DNA of 5,770 bases from Chloroflexota bacterium. Its GTDB lineage: Bacteria > Chloroflexota > FW602-bin22 > JAMCYS01. Numbering within the stretch: the first letter of the stretch is position 1; the number at the start of each line of letters is the position of its first letter. The notes under the pieces are model-generated. The model was given only the letters and a program-made list of their open reading frames with translations. It was not told the origin of the DNA and made no database searches. Below are positions 1 through 5,757 of this stretch, one piece after another. A program made the position numbers and the translations under genes. The stretch lies in NCBI GenBank assembly GCA_021847625.1, contig JAJZQK010000268.1:1-5770 (forward strand), written 5' to 3'.

Positions 1-4
1 GACT

Positions 5-53
5 CGGACATTATCGCTGAGCAGTTAGCGGACATTATCCCTGAGCAATAACA
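5..53. repeat. Pair of 19-bp direct repeats, possible insertion-sequence end
   Basis: CGGACATTATCGCTGAGCA at 5-23 recurs at 29-47 with one mismatch, a period of 24 bases. Read on the minus strand the block begins TGTTATTGCTCAG from base 53, so a mobile element to the left of the window would end in the usual 5'-TG...CA-3' at 52-53. Several copies of a roughly 20-bp repeat at each end are a known trait of IS21-family elements. No transposase is visible because the window starts here, so the assignment is inference; an unrelated tandem repeat is the alternative. Confidence 0.45.
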
Positions 54-127
54 CATCCAGTACCCTCGTATGCTGTCGCTCGGGGAAGAGGTCATTCATC
101 CTCTCGACCCGCGGTCTGGGGGATGGG

Positions 128-1222
128 TCAGTCCTTGCGGATCAGGTGGATGGCGGTGGCTTTGAAGGAGGCGAGGATCTCCACGCCCGGCGCGAGACCC
201 ATGTCGAGGAGCGATTGGTGCGTGATGAGGACCACGAGCGGGAAGCCACAGTCGACGACGACGCGGGCAAGCGGCCCGAGCGGCATGAGGCGGCTAATCA
301 CTCCGCGCAAGGCGTTGCGGGCGCTGCTGGGGCGCACCTCCCCGTCCCACAGCGTGAGCGTGACGTCCTCCGGCCGCAGCAGCACGAGCACGCGCTGCCC
401 GGCCTGCCAGTCGGAAACGGCCTGAATCATGAGGGCCTCGCCGATGCGGATGTGGGCCAGGCCGCCGCTCTGCGCCTCCAGGCAGCCGGGAATGATGTTG
501 TCGACGCCGACGAAAGCGGCCACGTCCTCGCTCGCGGGACTGCTGAATACCTCGTTGGGGCCGTCGATCTGCTCGATGCGGCCGTCGATCATCACCGCCA
601 GGCGGTCGCAGAGGGCCAGGGCCTCGCCGCGGTCGTGGGTGACGAAGACGGTCGTCATCGGCGTCTCCGCCAGGATGCGCTCGAGGTCGTCGATGAGGTC
701 GATGCGGGTGGGGGCGTCGAGGGCCGAGAAGGGCTCGTCCAGCAACAGCACCTCCGGCTCCAGCGACAGCGCCCGCGCCAGGCTCACCCGCTGCGCCTCG
801 CCCCCGGAGAGGGTGCGCGCGGCGCGCGCCCGCAGGTGGGCGATGCCCAGCCGCTCCAGCCAGAAGTCGACCTTCTTCGCCGCCTCCTGCTTCGGCGTCC
901 CCCGGAACCGCAGGCCCATGGCGGCGTTGTCGTAGACCGAGGCGTTGAGGAGCAGCGCCTCCTGGAAGACGATGGCCAGCCGCCGGCGGTAGGGGAGGAG
1001 GTCGCCGCCGAGGTTGACCCGCCGCCCGCCCATGTAGAGCTCGCCCTCGTCCGGGCGCTGCAATAGTGCCAGCACCCGCAGCAAGGTGCTCTTGCCGGCA
1101 CCGTTGGGGCCGATGACGCCTAGCGTCTCCCCCAGCATCACCTCCAGGTGAGGGACGGCGAGGGTGTCCCTGCCGTCGTGGGCCACGCGCACGTCCCGCA
1201 GTTCCAACACGGCCTTGTTCAA
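128..1222 (-). CDS. tupC: Tungstate/molybdate ABC transporter ATP-binding protein with C-terminal TOBE/Mop-like domain
   Basis: This is the 364-aa ATPase subunit that powers oxyanion import at the inner face of the membrane together with TupB. All nucleotide-binding motifs are visible: Walker A GPNGAGKST (38-46), Q-loop Q87, signature LSGGEAQR (138-145), Walker B VLLLDEP (158-164), D-loop SALD (166-169) and switch H196. After a linker of about 60 residues, residues 297-361 (SARNALRG...FKATAIHLI) resemble the TOBE/molbindin domain of ModC and WtpC, which can bind or sense the oxyanion. The start is TTG at 1222-1220. It overlaps the TupB stop as TTGA and has GGGGAGG at 1234-1228, five bases upstream, so translational coupling is likely. 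The extra domain makes it longer than the shortest TupC proteins. Substrate preference between tungstate and molybdate rests on TupA, not on this protein. I saw no convincing terminator: the weak stem at 81-111 lacks a U-run. Confidence 0.93.
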   Translation of the reverse strand: MNKAVLELRDVRVAHDGRDTLAVPHLEVMLGETLGVIGPNGAGKSTLLRVLALLQRPDEGELYMGGRRVNLGGDLLPYRRRLAIVFQEALLLNASVYDNAAMGLRFRGTPKQEAAKKVDFWLERLGIAHLRARAARTLSGGEAQRVSLARALSLEPEVLLLDEPFSALDAPTRIDLIDDLERILAETPMTTVFVTHDRGEALALCDRLAVMIDGRIEQIDGPNEVFSSPASEDVAAFVGVDNIIPGCLEAQSGGLAHIRIGEALMIQAVSDWQAGQRVLVLLRPEDVTLTLWDGEVRPSSARNALRGVISRLMPLGPLARVVVDCGFPLVVLITHQSLLDMGLAPGVEILASFKATAIHLIRKD

Positions 1223-1917
1223 TTCGGCCTCCCCTGCTGCTGGGCGATGGTGAGGACCAGGTTGACGGCATAGGCGAGAAGGAGGAGGATGATGCCCAGG
1301 GCGAGGGCGATGTCGAAGTTGCCCTTGGCCACCTCCAACACGATGGCTGTCGTCATCACTTCGGTTTGCCCCTTGATGCTGCCGCCGACCATCGACACCG
1401 CGCCGACCTCGGAGATGATGCCGCCGAAGCCGGCCATGACCGCCGCCAGCAGGGGCAGCCTCGCCTCGCGCATCAGCATCCAGAGCAGCTGCAAGCGAGA
1501 AGCGCCGAGCCCCAGCAGCTGCAGCTTGAGCTTCGGGTCGAGCTGCCCCATCGCCGCCAGGCTGATGCCCGTCACCAGCGGCGTGGCGATCACCACCTGG
1601 GCGATGATGACGGCCGTCGGCGTGTAGATCAGCCCCAACCTCCCGAAGGGGCCGCTCCGCCAGAGCATGATGCTGACGAGGAGGCCCACGACGACGGGAG
1701 GCATGCCCATGCCCGTGTTGACCAGGCTGATGATGAACCGCCGGCCGGGGAATCGCCCCATGGCCAGGTAGGTGCCGAACGGCACGCCGATCAACAGGCT
1801 CAGCAGCGTGGCGGTGCCGGAGAACTCCAGCGACCGCAGGATAATCTCGACGACGCGCGGCTCGAGGTGAAAGAGGAGGGAAAGGGAGCCGACTATTCCG
1901 TTCCAGATCAGATCCAC
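1219..1917 (-). CDS. tupB: Tungstate ABC transporter permease
   Basis: This is a 232-aa inner-membrane permease of the binding-protein-dependent importer class, forming the channel for the oxyanion delivered by TupA. Hydrophobic segments lie near residues 31-53, 61-86, 97-120, 155-180 and 203-224. The stretch MGMPPVVVGLLV (70-81) is typical of TupB. The EAA-like loop EARLPLLAAVMAGFGG (151-166), which docks on the ATPase, precedes ISEVGAVSMVGG. The reading frame is open to 1992, but those extra 25 residues (PPLRVIRRTT...) are hydrophilic, unlike the family and partly encoded by an intergenic repeat. I therefore chose GTG at 1917-1915, giving MDLIWNGIV as expected for TupB. AAAGGGGG at 1937-1930 is a possible ribosome binding site, with a rather long 12-base gap. 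It overlaps tupC by 4 bases and is separated from tupA by a palindrome-rich gap. Confidence 0.9.
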   Translation of the reverse strand: MDLIWNGIVGSLSLLFHLEPRVVEIILRSLEFSGTATLLSLLIGVPFGTYLAMGRFPGRRFIISLVNTGMGMPPVVVGLLVSIMLWRSGPFGRLGLIYTPTAVIIAQVVIATPLVTGISLAAMGQLDPKLKLQLLGLGASRLQLLWMLMREARLPLLAAVMAGFGGIISEVGAVSMVGGSIKGQTEVMTTAIVLEVAKGNFDIALALGIILLLLAYAVNLVLTIAQQQGRPN

Positions 1918-1979
1918 GCTGAGCGCCGACCCCCTTTCGCCGAGAATTGCTTTAACACAAGTCGTCCGTCTGATAACAC

Positions 1980-2005
1980 GTAGGGGCGGCACTCCGTGGC
2001 CGCCC
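1980..2005. repeat. GTAGGGGCG-type palindromic intergenic repeat, copy 1
   Basis: GTAGGGGCG at 1980-1988 opens a dyad with arms GGGCGGC (1984-1990) and GCCGCCC (1999-2005). The same opening is seen at 2018 and at the right edge of the window, so this looks like one member of a dispersed REP-like family. Confidence 0.6.
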
Positions 2006-2015
2006 GTCCGCTATT

Positions 2016-2040
2016 TGTAGGGGCGAGCGGCCGCTCGCCC
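2016..2040. repeat. GTAGGGGCG-type palindromic intergenic repeat, copy 2
   Basis: TGTAGGGGCGAGC (2016-2028) leads into a perfect 20-bp palindrome, GGGCGAGCGG followed by CCGCTCGCCC (2021-2040). Twelve of its first 13 bases recur at 5758-5770. AGGGT-ACG-ACCCT (2041-2053) follows directly as a further small dyad. Confidence 0.65.
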
Positions 2041-2061
2041 AGGGTACGACCCTCGCCTTAA

Positions 2062-2084
2062 CCCTCTCCCTGGAAGGGAGAGGG
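2062..2084. repeat. CCCTCTCCC palindromic intergenic repeat
   Basis: The arms CCCTCTCCC (2062-2070) and GGGAGAGGG (2076-2084) pair perfectly over 9 bp around the loop TGGAA. Palindromes of this form are frequent between genes in many bacterial genomes. There is no U-run on either side, so I do not call it a terminator. Confidence 0.6.
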
Positions 2085-2141
2085 AACCCTTGCGCACCTA
2101 CGGTCGGTTGGTATTCCTCTTTCCCCGTTTTCAGGAAATGC

Positions 2142-2172
2142 CTGCCGGGTGCCTTCTCTGGGCACCCGGCAG
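2142..2172 (-). terminator. Stem-loop after tupA: partial terminator or transcript stabiliser
   Basis: CTGCCGGGTGCC (2142-2153) pairs perfectly with GGCACCCGGCAG (2161-2172) around a 7-base loop, starting 15 bases past the tupA stop. The run after it in the tupA transcript is only GCATTTCC, so full intrinsic termination is doubtful. In ABC importer operons a hairpin after the binding-protein gene often keeps that transcript more abundant than the permease and ATPase part; that role is an inference here. Confidence 0.6.
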
Positions 2173-2186
2173 CGCTTATGGGCTGA

Positions 2187-3194
2187 CTAGCTCGTCAAGC
2201 CCAGGTCTTCATACTTCTTGTCGGCATCGGCCTTGAAGAGGGGCTCGCCAAACTTGTCGACGCCATAGTTCTTGATGATCTCCTGCGTTTCCGGCGCGAC
2301 CATGTAGTCCGCGAAGGCTTGGCCACCTTCCGCGTTGATGTCGGGATGCTTGGCCTTGTTCACCGGGATCACGCTGTAGACGTTAAGGAGCACCGGGTCG
2401 CCCTCGACCATGACGTCCAGACCCAGCGTCTTCTTCAGCGACAGGTAGGTGCCGCGGTCGGTCAGCGTGTAGCCGGCCTTCTCGGAAGCGATGCGCAGCG
2501 TCGCCCCCATGCCCTGGCCGCTCTCCTGGTACCAGGAGCCCCCCGGCTCGACGCCCGCGGTCTTCCAGAGGCTCTTTTCCATCTTGTCCGTGCCGGAGTC
2601 GTCGCCGCGGGAGATGAACAGGGACTGCTTCTCCGCGATCATCTTCAGGGCGTCGACGGCCTTGGCCGTGCCCTTTATGCCGGCCGGGTCGTCCTTGGGG
2701 CCAACGAAGACGAAGTCGTTGTGCATGACCAGACTGCGGCTCGCGCCATGGCCAGCGGCCATCAGCTCTTTCTCCGAGGCCGGGGCATGGACCAGCAGCA
2801 CGTCTGCTTCACCCCGCTGGCCCATGGCCAGGGCCGCGCCCGTGCCGACGGCGATAGGCTTCACGGTGTAACCGGTCTTCTTCTCGAAGTCGGGGATCAG
2901 CACGTCCAGAAGGCCGGTGTCACGGGTGCTGGTCGTAGTGGCGAGGATGACCTCGGTCCGCGCCGGCTTGGGCGGCGTGGTCGGCGTTGCCGGCACGGCC
3001 GTCGCCGTCGGCGCAGCAGGGGCGGTAGTCGGCGTGGCGGGGGCCGTGGTCGGCTGGGCGGCAGCGGCCGCCGTGGGTTGGGGAGCGGTGGTCGTAGTGG
3101 GCGGGGCCGCGCCGGTGTTGCAAGCCGACATCACCAGCGAAATGATGATGAGCAACAGCAGAAGCAGCCCATGGCTATGGCGGTGGAGTCTCAA
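2187..3194 (-). CDS. tupA: Tungstate-binding lipoprotein of the ABC transporter
   Basis: This is the extracytoplasmic binding protein that captures tungstate (possibly molybdate) and hands it to TupB. From TTG at 3194-3192 it is 335 aa. A short basic start (MRLHRHSHG) is followed by LLLLLLIIISLVMSAC, a lipoprotein signal peptide with the lipid-modified Cys at residue 25. A Pro/Thr/Ala-rich tether covers about residues 28-78. The binding domain follows, with the TupA hallmark TTTSTRDTGLLD from residue 86, then VGTGAALAMGQRGEADVLLVH and the LRIASEKAGYTLTDRGTY region. TTTS is the family's oxyanion-binding motif and favours tungstate over ModA-type molybdate proteins. The frame is open to a TTG at 3239, but that start has no ribosome binding site and would put 15 extra residues before the signal peptide. 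GGAGGG at 3210-3205 lies 10 bases before the chosen TTG. Confidence 0.92.
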   Translation of the reverse strand: MRLHRHSHGLLLLLLIIISLVMSACNTGAAPPTTTTAPQPTAAAAAQPTTAPATPTTAPAAPTATAVPATPTTPPKPARTEVILATTTSTRDTGLLDVLIPDFEKKTGYTVKPIAVGTGAALAMGQRGEADVLLVHAPASEKELMAAGHGASRSLVMHNDFVFVGPKDDPAGIKGTAKAVDALKMIAEKQSLFISRGDDSGTDKMEKSLWKTAGVEPGGSWYQESGQGMGATLRIASEKAGYTLTDRGTYLSLKKTLGLDVMVEGDPVLLNVYSVIPVNKAKHPDINAEGGQAFADYMVAPETQEIIKNYGVDKFGEPLFKADADKKYEDLGLTS

Positions 3195-3240
3195 AGCTTG
3201 TCTTCCCTCCCGAGAGAGTAGTATTCGCCTGGACGGCAAC

Positions 3241-3286
3241 CTGCCGGAAGGCGTTAGGATGATTCTATCATAACGTCTTCCGGCAG
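3241..3286. promoter_or_regulatory. 46-bp dyad, candidate ModE-type operator of the tup operon
   Basis: The outer arms CTGCCGGAAG (3241-3250) and CTTCCGGCAG (3277-3286) are perfect inverted copies. Inside them CGTTA (3252-3256) mirrors TAACG (3271-3275), with further pairing toward the centre at 3258-3261/3266-3269. The inner CGTTA...TAACG layout resembles known ModE operators, which end in CGTTAT/ATAACG-like half sites. The dyad covers the -10 box of the predicted tup promoter and sits directly after the regulator gene, so repression by the ModE-like protein is the natural reading. No U-run follows, which argues against a terminator. Confidence 0.6.
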
Positions 3287-3290
3287 TCTA
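3262..3290 (-). promoter_or_regulatory. Predicted tupA promoter
   Basis: On the minus strand TAGACT (3290-3285) is followed, after 17 bases, by TAGAAT (3267-3262), giving 4/6 and 5/6 matches to the vegetative consensus. Transcription would begin near 3255, leaving a leader of about 60 bases before the TTG at 3194. The first three bases of the -35 box are the stop codon of the regulator gene, and the -10 box lies inside the 46-bp dyad. Confidence 0.5.
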
Positions 3291-3626
3291 GCGCTCTTCG
3301 CCGTAGAGCTCCGCCAATCTGCTGTCTATTTGCTCCTGCAGGTCCCGGCTCAACTGGTGGAACTTCCTCACCTGCTCGCGGCCGGCCGCAGTGAGGCGGG
3401 CGCCGCCGCCCCCGGCGCCGCCGCTGCGACCCTCCACGAGGCGCACGCCCAGCCGTTGCTCCATCTGGTGGACCCTGGCCCAGGCGATGCGGTAGTGCAC
3501 GCCCAGCCTGTGGGCGGCTTCGCTTATCGAGCCCGCCTCGTCTATCGTCTCCAGCAGCTGGGTGCGCCAGGCCGAGAGGACCAGCTCCCCGTCTTTTTCA
3601 ACCCAGAGTTTGAACCGTGCTTGCAT
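3288..3626 (-). CDS. ModE-like winged-helix regulator lacking Mop domains
   Basis: This 112-aa protein matches only the N-terminal DNA-binding part of ModE, the molybdate/tungstate-responsive repressor. The helix-turn-helix is GSISEAAHRLGVHYRIAWAR followed by VHQMEQRLG (about residues 32-60), and the wing holds the family's glycine-rich GGAGGGGARLTAAG (69-82). E. coli ModE is about 260 aa because it adds two Mop domains that bind the oxyanion; none is present here, and the TAG stop at 3290-3288 shows no sign of a frameshifted extension. I chose ATG at 3626-3624, which gives MQARFKLW, similar to ModE's MQAEILL. GTG at 3632 would add two residues; neither start has a ribosome binding site. It lies directly upstream of tupA on the same strand and probably controls it. 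How it senses metal without a Mop domain is unknown. Confidence 0.85.
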   Translation of the reverse strand: MQARFKLWVEKDGELVLSAWRTQLLETIDEAGSISEAAHRLGVHYRIAWARVHQMEQRLGVRLVEGRSGGAGGGGARLTAAGREQVRKFHQLSRDLQEQIDSRLAELYGEER

Positions 3627-3632
3627 GCGCAC

Positions 3633-3661
3633 AGTATAGCGGCTATCCGTCGGCCTCGCAA
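3633..3661 (-). promoter_or_regulatory. Predicted promoter of the ModE-like gene, leaderless transcript
   Basis: On the minus strand TTGCGA (3661-3656) and TATACT (3638-3633) are separated by exactly 17 bases, giving 4/6 and 5/6 consensus matches. The -10 box ends seven bases before the A of the ATG at 3626, which is where transcription would start. Together with the lack of a Shine-Dalgarno sequence, this points to a leaderless mRNA. Confidence 0.55.
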
Positions 3662-3688
3662 ACAGCAGATGGACCGGCTGCCGGGCCG

Positions 3689-3717
3689 TTGAGATGCTTG
3701 ACTTGTTCTGTTATCAT
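3689..3717 (+). promoter_or_regulatory. Predicted dnaA promoter with extended -10
   Basis: TTGAGA (3689-3694) and TATCAT (3712-3717) are separated by 17 bases, each matching the consensus at 5/6 positions. TG at 3709-3710 adds an extended -10 element. Transcription would begin near 3724, giving a leader of about 55 bases. I saw no good DnaA box here, so autoregulation through this promoter is not supported by the sequence. The divergent regulator promoter lies about 28 bases away. Confidence 0.6.
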
Positions 3718-3764
3718 GGCCTTGCCCCTACCGCGACAAAGCGAGCCCGGAATATCGACATAAC

Positions 3765-3770
3765 AGAGGG
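3765..3770 (+). promoter_or_regulatory. Ribosome binding site that fixes the dnaA TTG start
   Basis: AGAGGG lies nine bases before TTG at 3780-3782. No in-frame ATG or GTG lies nearby, and the protein from this TTG (MNAKQIWQAALGELQ) matches the usual DnaA N-terminus. Confidence 0.7.
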
Positions 3771-3779
3771 TATCACAGG

Positions 3780-5180
<1,401 letters not shown>

Positions 5181-5199
5181 CCAAATATCCACTGCCCCA

Positions 5200-5208
5200 T
5201 GTGGATAA
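5200..5208 (-). promoter_or_regulatory. DnaA box, perfect
   Basis: TGTGGATAA is the exact complement of the consensus TTATCCACA (9/9). It begins 19 bases past the dnaA stop and starts 21 bases before the next perfect box in the same orientation. Confidence 0.9.
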
Positions 5209-5220
5209 CCCACTACTAAC

Positions 5221-5229
5221 TGTGGATAA
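5221..5229 (-). promoter_or_regulatory. DnaA box, perfect
   Basis: TGTGGATAA, 9/9 on the minus strand, starts two helical turns (21 bases) after the first box, in the same orientation. Both are followed by C. Confidence 0.9.
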
Positions 5230-5240
5230 CTAGTTCCCTT

Positions 5241-5249
5241 CGTGGACAA
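5241..5249 (-). promoter_or_regulatory. DnaA box, 7/9
   Basis: CGTGGACAA reads TTGTCCACG on the minus strand, a 7/9 match. It starts 20 bases after the second perfect box with the same orientation, so its phasing supports it more than its score does. Confidence 0.6.
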
Positions 5250-5271
5250 CTTATGTCACAAGGTCGCCCGC

Positions 5272-5280
5272 TGTGGACAC
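5272..5280 (-). promoter_or_regulatory. DnaA box, 7/9
   Basis: TGTGGACAC reads GTGTCCACA on the minus strand, a 7/9 match, 31 bases (about three helical turns) after the previous box. The same 9-mer recurs at 5467-5475. Confidence 0.6.
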
Positions 5281-5360
5281 TTTCGAGCAGCCGATGCACC
5301 CTTCCCCCGAGCGCCCACAATACCCACAGCAGTTTCCCCCAGCCGCCGGTACACCGAAAG

Positions 5361-5376
5361 GCCCGCCGTGGCGGGC
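5361..5376. repeat. GC-rich inverted repeat inside oriC
   Basis: GCCCGCC (5361-5367) and GGCGGGC (5370-5376) form a perfect 7-bp dyad around GT. It separates the reverse-oriented DnaA boxes from the forward box and the AT-rich part. On the minus strand CTTTC follows it, so it could end leftward transcription; a structural role in the origin is equally possible. Confidence 0.5.
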
Positions 5377-5386
5377 ATTACCGGCC

Positions 5387-5395
5387 CTATCCACA
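5387..5395 (+). promoter_or_regulatory. DnaA box, 8/9, next to the unwinding region
   Basis: CTATCCACA matches TTATCCACA at 8 of 9 positions, in the opposite orientation to the left-hand cluster. A weaker related site CTATCCAGG (5396-5404, 6/9) follows directly, then CCC and the triplet array. Confidence 0.75.
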
Positions 5396-5407
5396 CTATC
5401 CAGGCCC

Positions 5408-5457
5408 CTACTGCTCCTACGACTACCTACTAACCTATACCTATTATCTGTTGATAG
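5408..5457. other. DnaA-trio-like triplets and AT-rich unwinding element
   Basis: CTA CTG CTC CTA CGA CTA run in one register from 5408 to 5425, and CTA recurs in the same register at 5435 and 5441. On the other strand these read TAG-like triplets, as in the DnaA-trio element of the bacterial basal unwinding system. Bases 5426-5457 have 21 A/T out of 32, high for this GC-rich DNA. The order DnaA box, GC cluster, triplets, AT-rich DNA matches the known layout. Confidence 0.55.
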
Positions 5458-5466
5458 GCGCCAACC

Positions 5467-5475
5467 TGTGGACAC
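5467..5475 (-). promoter_or_regulatory. DnaA box, 7/9, right of the unwinding region
   Basis: TGTGGACAC repeats the 9-mer at 5272-5280 and lies on the far side of the AT-rich segment, so the proposed unwinding site is flanked by boxes on both sides. Confidence 0.5.
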
Positions 5476-5480
5476 CCAAC

Positions 5481-5722
5481 GGGGATAGAAACGGCGCTCG
5501 CCACAAAGCGAGGAGCTAGGAGACCAAAGCCAGGACGAGGTGAATGCATCCACGGAGACAGATGCAGGGGCCGATAGAATGACCTGGCGCCGTCGTGTTA
5601 CGCTGCCAAGCGTTGTTTAGGGGCTACCGCCGGTCGCCCTCTGGTGCTAAATAGTCCGACGTAGTTGTTGCTGCCCGGGTGCTCGCTACCGGGAGGGCCA
5701 ACGAAGCCTCTGCCGGCATCCC
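5481..5722. other. Intergenic region with no recognisable gene
   Basis: No reading frame here resembles a protein, and I recognise no tRNA, SRP RNA, RNase P RNA or tmRNA. Small stems are present: CTCGC/GCGAG (5497-5512), ACGCT/AGCGT (5600-5613, then TGTTT) and CCCGG/CCGGG (5674-5693). None is strong enough to call a terminator or RNA gene. Confidence 0.5.
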
Positions 5723-5749
5723 TGTCATCCCCGCGCAAGCGGGGATCCA
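5723..5749. repeat. TGTCATCCCCGC palindromic intergenic repeat
   Basis: ATCCCCGC (5727-5734) and GCGGGGAT (5739-5746) pair perfectly around the tetraloop GCAA, preceded by TGTC and followed by CCA. Sequences of the form TGTCAT-CCCGC-loop-GCGGG-AT-CCA are a widespread class of intergenic repeat in bacteria. Confidence 0.65.
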
Positions 5750-5757
5750 ACGTTATC

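Larger units (their letters stand above)
1918..2186. other. Palindrome-rich gap between tupA and tupB
   Basis: No gene is seen in these 269 bases. They hold at least five inverted repeats, at 1984-2005, 2021-2040, 2041-2053, 2062-2084 and 2142-2172. Three belong to or resemble dispersed intergenic repeat families. I found no convincing promoter for tupBC here; TTATCA (1976-1971) with TTAAAG (1955-1950) has only a 15-base gap and is weak. tupBC is therefore probably expressed by readthrough from tupA, though a missed promoter cannot be excluded. Confidence 0.6.
5181..5480. other. oriC: Chromosomal replication origin oriC
   Basis: The 300 bases after dnaA hold two perfect DnaA boxes, one 8/9 box, several 7/9 boxes and an AT-rich segment with triplet repeats, all in otherwise GC-rich DNA. 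Position next to dnaA and this combination are typical of bacterial origins. Weaker 7/9 sites are ATATCCACT (5185-5193) and ATACCCACA (5320-5328). Short open frames across this stretch do not resemble proteins and are not reported. Confidence 0.9.

Noticed and set aside
81..111. Terminator after tupC
   Set aside because: The stem is short with an internal loop (CGGG/CCCG plus AGAGG/CCTCT) and no U-run follows on the minus strand.
146..1066. Long plus-strand open frame opposite tupC (306 codons)
   Set aside because: It is an antisense shadow of a GC-rich gene; its composition (Arg, His, Gly, Ala rich) resembles no protein family, while tupC has all ATPase motifs.
2960..3115. Short repeated motifs as a CRISPR or tandem DNA repeat
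   Set aside because: The repetition comes from Pro/Thr/Ala codons of the TupA tether; there are no regular repeat and spacer units.
3241..3286. The 46-bp dyad as an intrinsic terminator of the regulator gene
   Set aside because: No U-run follows on the minus strand, and it overlaps a promoter with good spacing; an operator fits better.
3698..3717. TTGACT at 3698-3703 as the -35 box of dnaA
   Set aside because: It is only 8 bases from TATCAT. TTGAGA at 3689 gives the correct 17-base spacing.
3716..3763. A 15-codon upstream reading frame before dnaA
   Set aside because: Its ATG lies within the -10 box and upstream of the predicted transcription start, so it would not be in the mRNA.
5242..5553. 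Short open frames on both strands across oriC
   Set aside because: They lie over DnaA boxes and the unwinding region, lack ribosome binding sites and resemble no known protein.
5481..5722. A structured RNA gene such as RNase P RNA, SRP RNA or tmRNA
   Set aside because: Small stems exist, but none of the conserved sequence blocks of these RNAs is visible.
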